Shown: positions 15,059-22,287 of the stretch, piece by piece
Layout: each line of letters begins with the position of its first letter
How positions within the stretch are numbered: the stretch's first letter is position 1
Assembly (NCBI GenBank): GCA_050699035.1
Contig: JBOHDE010000016.1
Location: 1-30,830 of the forward strand
Direction of reading: 5' to 3'
Source of the DNA: WHTB01 sp050699035
Lineage (GTDB): Bacteria; Actinomycetota; Actinomycetes; Propionibacteriales; Nocardioidaceae
Length of the DNA stretch: 30,830 nucleotides
The notes under the pieces: model-generated
Told to the model about the DNA's origin: nothing
Seen by the model: only the letters and a program-made list of their open reading frames with translations
The model's database searches: none
Position numbers and translations under genes: made by a program

Positions 15059-16336
15059 TTACTTCGCTGCCTTGGCTAGGTCCGCGTCCATCGCCTCGGC
15101 AATCTTGGCCGCCGCGTCCGCGACATCGATCCGGCCGGCCCATGCCTCCGTGAGGTACTTGGCCTCGTCGTCGTTCCACGCGGCGGTGTTCTTGGAGACG
15201 GGCAGCGGCTTCGCGTAGTCGGCCGCATCGAGGAAGACCTTCAGGTCGTAGTTGGGCGAGGCATCCACCCACGCTTGCTGCGTGCCCTCGTAGGCGGGGA
15301 TCACCGTGCCCGTCTCTGCCTGCGTGGTGGCGGCCTCCTTGGAACCGAGGTACTTCAGGAACTTCCACGCGGCGTCGGGGTGCTCAGTCTTCGCGCTGAT
15401 GACATTGGCCAGCCCGTGGATGACCACCGCCTGCTCCTGGCCCCGCGGCAGCGGGGCGACGTCGACCTTGTCGGCCGTGTACTCGTTCTTCTTGAACTCC
15501 GCCGCGTTCCATGACCCTCCATAGAACATTGCGGTCTTGCCCGACTCAAACCACTGCAGCGGCAGCGTGTCGGTCATCTGCTGAAGCGACGGCGAGGAGC
15601 CGGACTTGATCAGATCGGTCCAGAACCTCAGACCGTCGATCGTGGCCGGGTCGTCATACCCAGAGCTCTTCCCGTCCTCGGACACCACGAAGCCGCCCGC
15701 CTGGAAGATCGTGTTGTAGAAGTCCTGTTGGCCCTCGAGCGCGGCAGTGACCCCAAACGTCCCCTCGTCCTTGTCGGAGAGCTTCGCAGCTGCGTCCTTG
15801 AACTTCTCCCACGTCCAGCTCTCGTCGGGGTACGAGACGCCCGCGGCGTCGAAGAGGGTCTTGTTGTACCAGAGACCAATCGTGTCGAAGTCCTTCGGCA
15901 GACCGAACAGCCTGCCATCCAGGGAGTACAGGTCGACCAACGCCTTGGGGTAGACACTGGTGTCGAGACCGTCCTTCTTCACCTGATCTGCGACCGGTGC
16001 CAGGACGCCGTTCGAGGCGTAGAGCTGGAAGTTCGGCCCGTTCATCCAGAACACGTCGGGCGCAGCCCCCCCGCCCGCGGCGGCTTGGAGCTTGGTGAAG
16101 TACTGCTCGAACGGGGTGACCTGGATGTCGACCGTGATGTCGGGGTTGGCCTTGGTGAAGTCTGCTGCGATCTGCTCCAGCGCAGGCGCCTGGTTCTGGT
16201 CCCAGATGCCGTAGCTCAGTGTTACCGGACCGCCTGTCCCGTCACCCGGGCTGTCGCCGTCGGAGCCCGAACTACAGCCCGCCGCAACGACAGCGAGCGC
16301 CAAGGTGATGACTGCCAAAGTGCGCTGAGTTCGCAT
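15059..16336 (-). CDS. Sugar ABC transporter substrate-binding lipoprotein
   Basis: A 425-residue extracellular solute-binding protein of family 1. ATG 16336, with AGGAGA just upstream, gives a signal peptide MRTQRTLAVITLALAVVAAGC whose last residues form a lipobox, so Cys21 should be lipidated and anchor the protein outside the membrane. A Ser/Gly/Asp linker (SSGSDGDSPGDGTGG) follows. The mature part shows family features such as SYGIWDQNQAPALEQIAADF, PDVFWMNGPNFQLYASNGVL and GKTAMFYGGSWNAAEFKKNE. It is the first gene of the sugar operon, downstream of a region with phased CGCRCAA repeats that may be DeoR operators. The ligand is unknown; the family binds oligo- or monosaccharides. Confidence 0.92.
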   Translation of the reverse strand: MRTQRTLAVITLALAVVAAGCSSGSDGDSPGDGTGGPVTLSYGIWDQNQAPALEQIAADFTKANPDITVDIQVTPFEQYFTKLQAAAGGGAAPDVFWMNGPNFQLYASNGVLAPVADQVKKDGLDTSVYPKALVDLYSLDGRLFGLPKDFDTIGLWYNKTLFDAAGVSYPDESWTWEKFKDAAAKLSDKDEGTFGVTAALEGQQDFYNTIFQAGGFVVSEDGKSSGYDDPATIDGLRFWTDLIKSGSSPSLQQMTDTLPLQWFESGKTAMFYGGSWNAAEFKKNEYTADKVDVAPLPRGQEQAVVIHGLANVISAKTEHPDAAWKFLKYLGSKEAATTQAETGTVIPAYEGTQQAWVDASPNYDLKVFLDAADYAKPLPVSKNTAAWNDDEAKYLTEAWAGRIDVADAAAKIAEAMDADLAKAAK

Positions 16337-16407
16337 GAGTTCTCCTGAGCCTCTGCCTGGTGGCTCCACCCGTGTGAGCGGATTGTCGATACTACCGAGC
16401 GGGATTG

Positions 16408-16493
16408 CGCACAAGCAAGCAAAATCTCGCACAAGTATGCCCGGATTCTTTTCTAAACGCGCAATTAGTTCGCGCATACGCGCAACTCTGTGC
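16408..16493. promoter_or_regulatory. Phased CGCRCAA repeats upstream of sugar operon (candidate DeoR operators)
   Basis: Four copies of CGCRCAA start at 16408, 16428, 16458 and 16479, that is, spacings of 20, 30 and 21 bp, close to whole helical turns. The first two extend to a 13-bp direct repeat, CGCACAAGCAAGC and CGCACAAGTATGC. The third lies in an imperfect palindrome CGCGCAATTAGTTCGCGC (16458-16475). The stretch is less GC-rich than its surroundings and is 72-157 bp before the binding-protein start. Being on one face of the helix fits cooperative binding by an oligomeric repressor; which protein binds is inference. Confidence 0.5.
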
Positions 16494-16499
16494 CTGTAG

Positions 16500-17209
16500 C
16501 GTTGCACCTTCGCTGAGGACTGGCGCCCTTGCTGGTCATGCTCTCTGGTCTCGAGGACTCGGGTCGCGGGCCAGCCTCCGAATGCGCAGTCGACACGAGG
16601 GACGAGCGGCCCTACCGCGGCCCATCGGCCCCAGCCAAGCAGCTCGATGAGCAGCTGGACCGCGTGATGGGCGGAGGAAAGGCGGCTCCGGTCAGCCCGC
16701 CAGGTGGGTTGGAACTCTGCTGGTCATCGCGTGGGACGACCCCACCGCGACAGCGAGCGCATCGACACCGGTGTCCTGGGCGAGGCCAGCGCCGTCGAGC
16801 TCCTCACGCTACCCAGCAGGCGAGCGGCAACCTTCTTGTCTGGCGTTTGATGGCAAGTTCCGGCCGAGCGGGTCCCGAATTCAGCAACGGTTCAGGTCCC
16901 TTTCATTACTCTCGATGTGCGAGATGGGGCTCTCCAGTGCGATCGGGAGGGCGATGGGCGCAGCACCAAGATCAACCGAGACAACCGCGGCTGCCGAGCA
17001 GACCACAGGTCGCCGGCGATTGAGACGCTGGGACTGCGGAAGAGCTACGGCTCGACTCTCGCAGTCCTGAAAGCATTCCATGTCCGGCATCCTGCCCGTC
17101 GCCGGGCTTGGTGCTGATGATCGACCCGGACGCACTCCTTCTGCCGCCGATCGTGCGGCTCTGCCCCGCTGCGCGCTCCCGATGGGATCGGGCCGATGGG
17201 GTGAGGCCG
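16500..17209. other. Decayed region without a convincing gene
   Basis: About 700 bp between the sugar operon promoter and the ATP-binding protein gene. Several open frames exist on both strands, but none has a recognisable domain or steady codon pattern. The only suggestive piece is an ABC-ATPase-like N-terminal fragment (17013-17066). The region resembles eroded island DNA, and an integrase may once have been here. Confidence 0.55.
17013..17066 (+). pseudogene. Possible fragment of an ABC transporter ATPase N-terminus
   Basis: The plus-strand frame reads PAIETLGLRKSYGSTLAV, which resembles the first residues of drug-export (DrrA-like) ABC ATPases before the Walker A region. After about 18 residues the similarity ends and no Walker A or ABC signature follows. 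It is either a relic or a chance match; the short length makes this weak. Confidence 0.25.
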
Positions 17210-18178
17210 TCACCCTCTCTGCCGCAGCCACTCGTCATAGGGCACCGGCGCTGCGTCGTGCTCCCCCTGGGTGACGATGCACTCGGCCATCCAAGTTCGA
17301 AGCGACACCATCTCCGGTGTGGACCGCGGGGTAAGCAGATGGTGAGTCTCGCAGATCTCGTCGGCCAGGTTGTCCGCGGCCAGCAGTTCGCGGACGCTAG
17401 AGGCCATCTCGCGGGGGAGGGTCATCTCGATGTCGACGTACTCCAGCCCCGCCGCGGCGGCATCCCGCGCGATACGGCGGCCCATGTGCCGGGCGAAGGC
17501 TGGGCGCGTCACCAGCCGCTCGATCAGCTGGCCCAGCTCCCGCGGCGGGGTCGGGCCCCCGTCGGAGTCGATGAGCTGAAGCTCCCGGATCAAGTCGTCG
17601 AGTCGCTGGTCGACCCGGAGCCCGAGCTGCACCGGGCACCGGGGCATCCGCACCGTCGCCCAGTCCGCGGGCAGGACGCCCGGCGCCGGCGTCGTCCGGT
17701 CGCGGAACGCCACCTCCGGTGGCCGGACCTCGTGCTCGACGCCGTCACCGGCGAGGACAGCCCAGATCTGCCGTCCGGCGGCGCGCTCTTCGATCCCCCA
17801 GGACTCCGCGAGCACCGACACGATCGCCAGCCCGCGCCCGGTGGTCCCCAGGGCCTCGACAGGGGGCAGGTCGCCGGACAGCAGAGCCGGAGGCGGCGTC
17901 ACCGCCGGGAGTGGGACCAGCCCGCCGGCGTCCTCGACGACGAGCCGCACGGCCGGGTCGCGGTCGCTCATCCCGACGTGCATGTATGGGCTACCGCTGT
18001 GCAGGGCGGAGTTCGCCGCCATCTCGCTGACGCACAGGGCTGCGTCGTCGACGAGGTGCTCGCGGCCCCAGTCCAAGAGCCCGTCGGTGACGAACCTCCG
18101 CGCTCCGGGGACGCTCGAAACCTCCGCAGCAAGGCGGACCCGCAGCTCCGGATTGCCACCGTTCGGCACGGACGTCAT
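17210..18178 (-). CDS. RsbW-like (HATPase_c) ATP-binding regulatory protein
   Basis: A 322-residue cytoplasmic protein. The N-terminal half is a GHKL/HATPase domain of the anti-sigma/serine-kinase type: an N-box-like ALCVSEMAANSALHSGS (Glu and Asn about residues 54-58), the G1 motif VVEDAGGLVP, and the G2 motif GTTGRGLAIVSVLAESWGIE. The second half (from about residue 150) is an unfamiliar domain with no motif I know. Stand-alone proteins of this kind are common in actinobacteria, often beside XRE/DUF397 genes, and act in sigma-factor partner switching or development. ATG 18178 is chosen because upstream codons in the same frame belong to the relaxase remnant. It has no obvious partner gene within the island. 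Confidence 0.7.
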   Translation of the reverse strand: MTSVPNGGNPELRVRLAAEVSSVPGARRFVTDGLLDWGREHLVDDAALCVSEMAANSALHSGSPYMHVGMSDRDPAVRLVVEDAGGLVPLPAVTPPPALLSGDLPPVEALGTTGRGLAIVSVLAESWGIEERAAGRQIWAVLAGDGVEHEVRPPEVAFRDRTTPAPGVLPADWATVRMPRCPVQLGLRVDQRLDDLIRELQLIDSDGGPTPPRELGQLIERLVTRPAFARHMGRRIARDAAAAGLEYVDIEMTLPREMASSVRELLAADNLADEICETHHLLTPRSTPEMVSLRTWMAECIVTQGEHDAAPVPYDEWLRQRG

Positions 18179-18291
18179 GAAGGCATTGTGCCCCCCGGAG
18201 GCGCCGTCCGGAGAAAGTACGCCGGTGGCCCCAGAACTCGTCAACGTCGACATTCTTGCGCTGCCGCGAGCTGCACTGATAGACACCGCTT

Positions 18292-18803
18292 CAGGTCGAG
18301 GAAGCGCCCCGAGGCGGCGGTTCAAGGCATCCTCGAATCGGGAGTTGTAGCGCTCCGACGCCGCCACCCCCAGCGCGTGCAGGGGTGTTCTGCACGGCTT
18401 CGTGATGCGCCGCCTCGACCTGCGCCCGTACGGCCGGCCCACCGAGCCCCCAGAGCAGGGACGCGGACTTCACCGGCGTGAGGACAAGGTCGAAGCCGGC
18501 CACCGCGCGGCGAGCCTTCCGTGCTGCGCGGCCCGAAGTGTCCGCCGGTGGCCCCGCGCCGTAGGTGGGGTAGCCGAGAGCAAGCTTGGTCTCGGCGACG
18601 GTGGCGCCCTCGGCGAGCATCCGGTCCCGGTCCGAGTGACACCCGTCGCCGAACCGCGCGCGCAGCTGCGCCTCGGTGCGTTGCCGCGCGCGACGTAGTA
18701 GTCGGTTAGCTCCTGGCCACGCTGCCGGCGTTCGTCGGCCGACGCGACCTGGCGGGGTGAGGTAGGTGTAGCCGTCGCCCGCGGTCAACTTGTGCACGGT
18801 CAT
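18292..18803 (-). pseudogene. MobF-type conjugative relaxase remnant (TrwC/TraA family)
   Basis: Pieces of a MobF relaxase N-terminal domain occur in order but in different frames. From ATG 18803 the frame reads MTVHKLTAGDGYTYLT, the family start with its tyrosines. It then shifts to QVASADERRQRGQELTDYYV followed by ARGNAP, and returns to the first frame for TEAQLRARFGDG and GFDLVLTPVKSASLLWGLGG. The segment that should hold the metal-binding H-x-H-x-H triad is deleted, and the end ASERYNSRFEDALNRRLG is again in another frame. At least two frameshifts and two deletions make it non-functional. It shows that the island derives from, or once contained, a conjugative or mobilisable element. Confidence 0.8.
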
Positions 18804-18892
18804 CACGACGGACCACCGTCCAGAGCCCGTTCCACGCACTCGGGCGTGTCGTGCAACGTACGTGCAACGTGGGCCGGCGAACCGCGATGAAT

Positions 18893-19030
18893 CGGGGGTT
18901 TCGGCGGACAACCGAGGTCACCGTGCGCGGAGGCCCTGGAACGTAGAACCGCAGGCCAGCGGGGTTTCTGGCCTGCGGTTCGATCGGGTGGTCAGGGGCG
19001 GGGTCGAACCGCCGACCTTCCGCTTTTCAG
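18893..19030 (-). repeat. Right direct repeat overlapping intact tRNA-Phe
   Basis: The right copy of the long direct repeat (left copy 9956-10091). It runs from GGGGTTTCGGCGGACA through the tRNA terminator hairpin into the tRNA-Phe gene up to the anticodon loop. Divergence between the copies is concentrated outside the tRNA, hairpin and CCCTGGAACGT portions. Just to its left lies an 11-bp tandem repeat CGTGCAACGTA/CGTGCAACGT (18850-18870). Confidence 0.85.
18946..18981 (-). terminator. Hairpin terminator after tRNA-Phe
   Basis: A perfect 12-bp stem GAACCGCAGGCC / GGCCTGCGGTTC with a 12-nt loop begins 8 nt beyond the tRNA-Phe 3' end in its direction of transcription. No T-run follows, as is common in high-GC actinobacteria. 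Confidence 0.7.
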
Positions 19031-19062
19031 GCGGACGCTCGTACCAACTGAGCTACCTGACC
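18989..19062 (-). tRNA. tRNA-Phe (GAA)
   Basis: The minus strand folds as a full cloverleaf: acceptor GGTCAGG/CCTGACC, D stem GCTC/GAGC, anticodon stem TCCGC/GCGGA with loop CTGAAAA (anticodon GAA), and T stem GGCGG/CCGCC with loop TTCGACC; the discriminator is A. The CCA end is not encoded. Its 3' half is part of the long direct repeat, so the gene is the island's integration target and remains intact. Confidence 0.96.
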
Positions 19063-19217
19063 GCTGCAGAGACAGCCAGCATGAGCTCGTGGCGTTTCCG
19101 CAGGTCAGCCCCGGTTTCCCAGGGCCAGAGCGGAGTCTACCGGACACTGCCGCAGGGCGCGAAGCGGCGTTGGAACGAGCGGAGTGCTGGGCGGCCGGTC
19201 TCAAAGGGACCGGCCGC

Positions 19218-19580
19218 TCAGCGTGCACCGTGCGGGGCCTGTGGTTGGGCCGACCGGACCGGCTGGCGTGCCTTGCCGATCGACCCCCACTCCCCCATCG
19301 GTCGGTACGGCTGCCAGGCGCGAGAGGCGCGCGACACCCGTACGTTCGGGGTCACCGGGGGCGGCTCAGCGTCGAGCCAGCGGACGACCGTACTGCCCGA
19401 GTGCCCATGGACGGCGACCACGGAACCGAGGTCGGGCCAGACGGCGGTGGCGGGCCGACCTCCGGTCCAGTGCAACGCCACGCCGCCATCGGTGAACTCC
19501 ACCCCCTCGGCCACGACCCCGGTCCCTGACACGCCGCTGTGGTCGACGAAGCGAACCAGCTGAAAGCGGCGCATGGTCAC
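19218..19580 (-). CDS. Small protein of unknown function (120 aa)
   Basis: Starts at GTG 19580, which overlaps the stop of the upstream small gene (GTGA); ATG 19574 is an alternative. The first 70 residues look like a compact beta-rich domain (FQLVRFVDHSGVSGTGVVAE, then VALHWTGG and the SVVAVHGHSGSTVVRWLD strand). The C-terminal 50 residues are basic, proline-rich and probably disordered. I recognise no family. Translational coupling to the 91-residue gene and the position opposite an XRE regulator suggest the two small proteins work together. It ends 155 bp from tRNA-Phe, with nothing evident between. Confidence 0.6.
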   Translation of the reverse strand: MTMRRFQLVRFVDHSGVSGTGVVAEGVEFTDGGVALHWTGGRPATAVWPDLGSVVAVHGHSGSTVVRWLDAEPPPVTPNVRVSRASRAWQPYRPMGEWGSIGKARQPVRSAQPQAPHGAR

Positions 19581-19852
19581 TGAACCGTCAGCGGCCAGAG
19601 CAGCTCGCTAGGGAGCTCTGCCGCGGCGGTTACGGTTTCGTGCCCTGTCAGCGGGTCGTCGGTGATCCGCAGTCCAGGGAATCGGCGCTGCATGGCCAGT
19701 GCGTACCGGCAGGCCAGTGCCTCCTCGGCGTCGTGGGTGCAAATGACGTGGTCTCCGAACCAGACCTGCACCCGGTGCAGGTCGGTCGTCTGCTCGGTCA
19801 CGAGCTGTGCCCTTCTTTTCTCGATTGGTTCGTTTTGTCGAGTAACGCTCAT
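19577..19852 (-). CDS. Small protein of unknown function (91 aa)
   Basis: A 91-residue soluble protein from ATG 19852: MSVTRQNEPIEKRRAQLVTE, then a segment HRVQVWFGDHVICTHDAEEALACRYALAMQRRFPGL and RITDDPLTGHETVTAAAELP. The alternation of strands and an Ala-rich helix suggests a small alpha/beta fold, but no catalytic motif is seen. It is coupled to the 120-residue gene downstream and divergent from the XRE regulator. The shared 128-bp region has two inverted repeats, so the regulator may control this pair. Confidence 0.6.
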   Translation of the reverse strand: MSVTRQNEPIEKRRAQLVTEQTTDLHRVQVWFGDHVICTHDAEEALACRYALAMQRRFPGLRITDDPLTGHETVTAAAELPSELLWPLTVQ

Positions 19853-19863
19853 GGAGTGTGATC

Positions 19864-19918
19864 GTTATGTAACAGAAGGTAAGTTGTCTTGGACCGAGTA
19901 TTGTTACCACTTGTAACA
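19864..19918. promoter_or_regulatory. Two GTTAC-type inverted repeats between divergent genes
   Basis: GTTATGTAAC (19864-19873) and TGTTACcacttGTAACA (19902-19918) are inverted repeats sharing GTTA/TAAC half-sites in an unusually AT-rich 128-bp gap. They lie between the 91-residue gene and the XRE regulator and are candidate operators for that regulator, able to act on both promoters. Confidence 0.5.
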
Positions 19919-19980
19919 CATCGTCACATTTTGTCAGACTCGGTTTGGCGTAGGGAGGAAAGGCCCCGAGGAGGAGCCCC

Positions 19981-21189
19981 GTGTCCGCGATCGAGAACGA
20001 CCGCTTCATCGGCCAGCAGATCAAGGTCTATCGCCGGATCCGCAACCTCACCCAGCAGCGGCTCGCCGACCACCTCGGGATCTCCCGGTCGGCGATCGCC
20101 TTGTACGAAACCGGTCGCCGTCCGATCGACTCGCGCGAGCTCCTGTACGGCCTGGCCGAGGCGTTGCAGGTCTCGATCGGCGACCTGACCGGGCACCGAG
20201 AAGACAAGACGAACCCGAGCGTCGCCGCCTTCCACACCCAGGTGCCGCGGATCGAGGCGGCGATGATGTCGGCCGGCCACGCCGACGACTCCACCGAGCC
20301 GGCGCCGCTCGAACGGCTCGCCGCCGACACCCAGCGGGCGCTCAAGTTCCGGATGAAGAACGACTACGCCCGCCTCGGCAGCCTGCTGCCGACTCTGCTC
20401 CACGACCTGTACCGGCACACCGTGAGCGGTCGCGAGCAGCAGCAGACCCGGGCCTGGGAGGTCCTGACCCGCGCCACTTTCGTGACGGCGCTCGCCACCA
20501 AGGGCTTCGGCTACACCTCGCTCGCCTGGAACGCCGCGCGAGCATCCTTCGAGGCGGCCCGGATCGTCGGCGATCCGAGTGGGCTCGCCGCCGCCGAGTT
20601 CGCCCGTTCTCAGGTGCTGCTGTCGACTCCCGGGACGTTGGGCGCCGCGCTCGCCTACTCGGCCGATGGTGCCAACCGCTTGCAGGGCGAGCTGCAGACC
20701 CCCAGCGAGCTCGAGCTGTACGGCATGCTGCACCTGCAGGCCGCCTTGACCTCCGCCGCGGTCGGAAAGGACCCGGCACCGCACCTGGCCGAGGCGGTCG
20801 GCACGGCTCGCCGGTCAGGTGACGGCTCGGCGTTCGAGCTCGCCTTCGGACCCGAGAACGTAGCGGTGTGGCAGATGTCGGTCGCGAACGAGCTGCGTCG
20901 CGCCGGCGACGCCCTCACGGCGTCCCGCACCGTGCACCCGGAGTCGATCGGCACCGAGGACCGGAAGTCGCGCTACTTCATCGAGCTCGGCCGCGCCCAC
21001 GTCATGCTGAAGGACTACGGCGCCGCGATGTCCGCGCTGTTGCGGGCCGAGCACGTCGCGCCCCAGCAGGTACGGTCGCGCACCATCGTCCGAGAGCTCG
21101 TCGGCCACATGATGCGGACCGCCCGCCGCGACCTCGCCAGCGGTCCGCTCGGTCAGCTGGCTCAACGAGTCGGCGCCCTCCCGGCGTAA
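19981..21189 (+). CDS. XRE-family transcriptional regulator with TPR-like C-terminal domain
   Basis: A 402-residue regulator. Residues 10-65 form an XRE helix-turn-helix (IGQQIKVYRRIRNLTQQRLA followed by DHLGISRSAIALYETGRRPI). The remaining 330 residues are an Ala/Leu-rich array of helices of the TPR/SARP-like type (for example RASFEAARIVGDPSGLAAAE and YFIELGRAHVMLKDYGAAMS), typical of peptide- or protein-responsive actinobacterial regulators. Start GTG 19981 has GAGGAGG about seven bases upstream. It faces two small unknown genes across a gap with inverted repeats. What signal it senses is unknown; the neighbouring small proteins are candidates. Confidence 0.82.
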   Translation: MSAIENDRFIGQQIKVYRRIRNLTQQRLADHLGISRSAIALYETGRRPIDSRELLYGLAEALQVSIGDLTGHREDKTNPSVAAFHTQVPRIEAAMMSAGHADDSTEPAPLERLAADTQRALKFRMKNDYARLGSLLPTLLHDLYRHTVSGREQQQTRAWEVLTRATFVTALATKGFGYTSLAWNAARASFEAARIVGDPSGLAAAEFARSQVLLSTPGTLGAALAYSADGANRLQGELQTPSELELYGMLHLQAALTSAAVGKDPAPHLAEAVGTARRSGDGSAFELAFGPENVAVWQMSVANELRRAGDALTASRTVHPESIGTEDRKSRYFIELGRAHVMLKDYGAAMSALLRAEHVAPQQVRSRTIVRELVGHMMRTARRDLASGPLGQLAQRVGALPA

Positions 21190-21214
21190 CACGCGCGCCG
21201 CCGGAGGCAGGTGC

Positions 21215-21285
21215 AATTTTGCCCAATTGGGCAAAATTCGACCCAGTCCCGGCGGATCGAGGTGGAACTTTGCCCAATTGGGCAA
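21215..21285. promoter_or_regulatory. Twin palindromic operators upstream of the RpiR gene
   Basis: Two palindromes share the core TTGCCCAATTGGGCAA. The first (21215-21238) is a perfect 24-bp palindrome; the second (21270-21285) is perfect over 16 bp. Their centres are 51 bp apart, close to five helical turns, in the 180-bp gap before the MurR/RpiR gene. They have no loop, so they are poor hairpins and look like dimer binding sites. Autoregulation by the RpiR protein is the simplest reading. Confidence 0.65.
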
Positions 21286-21369
21286 TCTTTGACGCGCGCG
21301 GCCTCGCGCCATGGATGCGAGGCCGACGGGTGATTGCACCTCCGCCGGGAGTGAAGGCACACTACATGC

Positions 21370-22287
21370 GTGAGCGGATCCAGGAAGGAAATCTCCTCCA
21401 GCCAGCTCGGTGACGCGGACCCGCTGGCGGCCCGGGTCCGCGGGCTGCTGCCGTCCCTCACCCCAGCCGCGACCAGGGTCGCCGTGGCGATGCTCGACGA
21501 CCCCGAGCAGGTCGCCCGGCTCAGCATCACCGACCTCGCTCGGCGCGCCGAGGTCAGCGAGGCCACCATCGTCCGCACCGCCCGCGGGCTCGGGTTCACG
21601 GGCTACGCCGACCTCCGGCTGGCGCTCGCGGCGGCGGTCGGCCGGCGGACCGGCAACCGGACCGTCACCGGCGACATCACCGTGGCCGACCCGATGCCCG
21701 ACGTCGTCGACAAGCTGGCCCAGGCCGAGGTCCGCGCCATCCTCGACACCGCGTCCCAGCTCGACCCGGCGGCGGTCGAGGAGGTCGCCAAGAAGATCGT
21801 CGCCGCCGACCGGATCGAGGTGTACGGGGTCGGCGCCTCCGGCCTGGTCGCCGAGGACCTGGCCCAGAAGCTGGACCGGATCGGCCACTGGGCCCACGCC
21901 CGCACCGACGCCCACCGCGCGCTGACCAGTGCCGTACTCCTCGGACCTCGTGACGTCGGTATCGCGGTGTCACACTCCGGCGAGACGCCCGACGTGACGG
22001 CGCCGCTGGGCCACGCCAAGCAGGCCGGGGCGACCACGGCCGCCATCACCAACCACCCGCGCTCCACCATTGCCCGCCTGGTCGACCATGTCCTGCTGTC
22101 GGCCGGGGCCGAGACGACGTTCCGCCCGGGCGCGCTGGCCAGCCGGATCAGCCAGCTGCTGGTGGTCGACTGCCTGTTCGTCGCCGTCGCCCAGCGCTCG
22201 CACGAGTCGGCCACCGAGGCGCTGCGGCAGACCCACGCCGCCGTCGACGACTGGCGCACCGCTCCACGCAAACGCCCTAGCCGCTGA
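21370..22287 (+). CDS. MurR/RpiR-family transcriptional regulator
   Basis: A 305-residue regulator. The N-terminal HTH_6 domain holds RVAVAMLDDPEQVARLSITD then LARRAEVSEATIVRTARGLG and FTGYADLRLAL. The C-terminal SIS domain holds RIEVYGVGASGLVAEDLAQK, GIAVSHSGETPDV and a conserved Arg/Ser pattern for a phosphosugar ligand. The family controls MurNAc, GlcNAc and other sugar-phosphate genes. Start GTG 21370. It is preceded by two strong palindromes and is convergent with the dppF-like gene, overlapping it by 11 bp. With AnmK and a peptide importer nearby, the ligand is plausibly MurNAc-6-phosphate or a related sugar phosphate (inference). Confidence 0.9.
   Translation: MSGSRKEISSSQLGDADPLAARVRGLLPSLTPAATRVAVAMLDDPEQVARLSITDLARRAEVSEATIVRTARGLGFTGYADLRLALAAAVGRRTGNRTVTGDITVADPMPDVVDKLAQAEVRAILDTASQLDPAAVEEVAKKIVAADRIEVYGVGASGLVAEDLAQKLDRIGHWAHARTDAHRALTSAVLLGPRDVGIAVSHSGETPDVTAPLGHAKQAGATTAAITNHPRSTIARLVDHVLLSAGAETTFRPGALASRISQLLVVDCLFVAVAQRSHESATEALRQTHAAVDDWRTAPRKRPSR

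Noticed and set aside
16529..17023. Possible 164-residue gene in the gap right of the sugar operon
   Set aside because: No family resemblance, no clear ribosome site, and the region shows relics in several frames, so it is more likely debris.
21215..21285. Palindromes read as transcription terminators of the XRE gene
   Set aside because: They have no loop and no T-run and occur as a spaced pair just before a regulator gene, which fits binding sites better.
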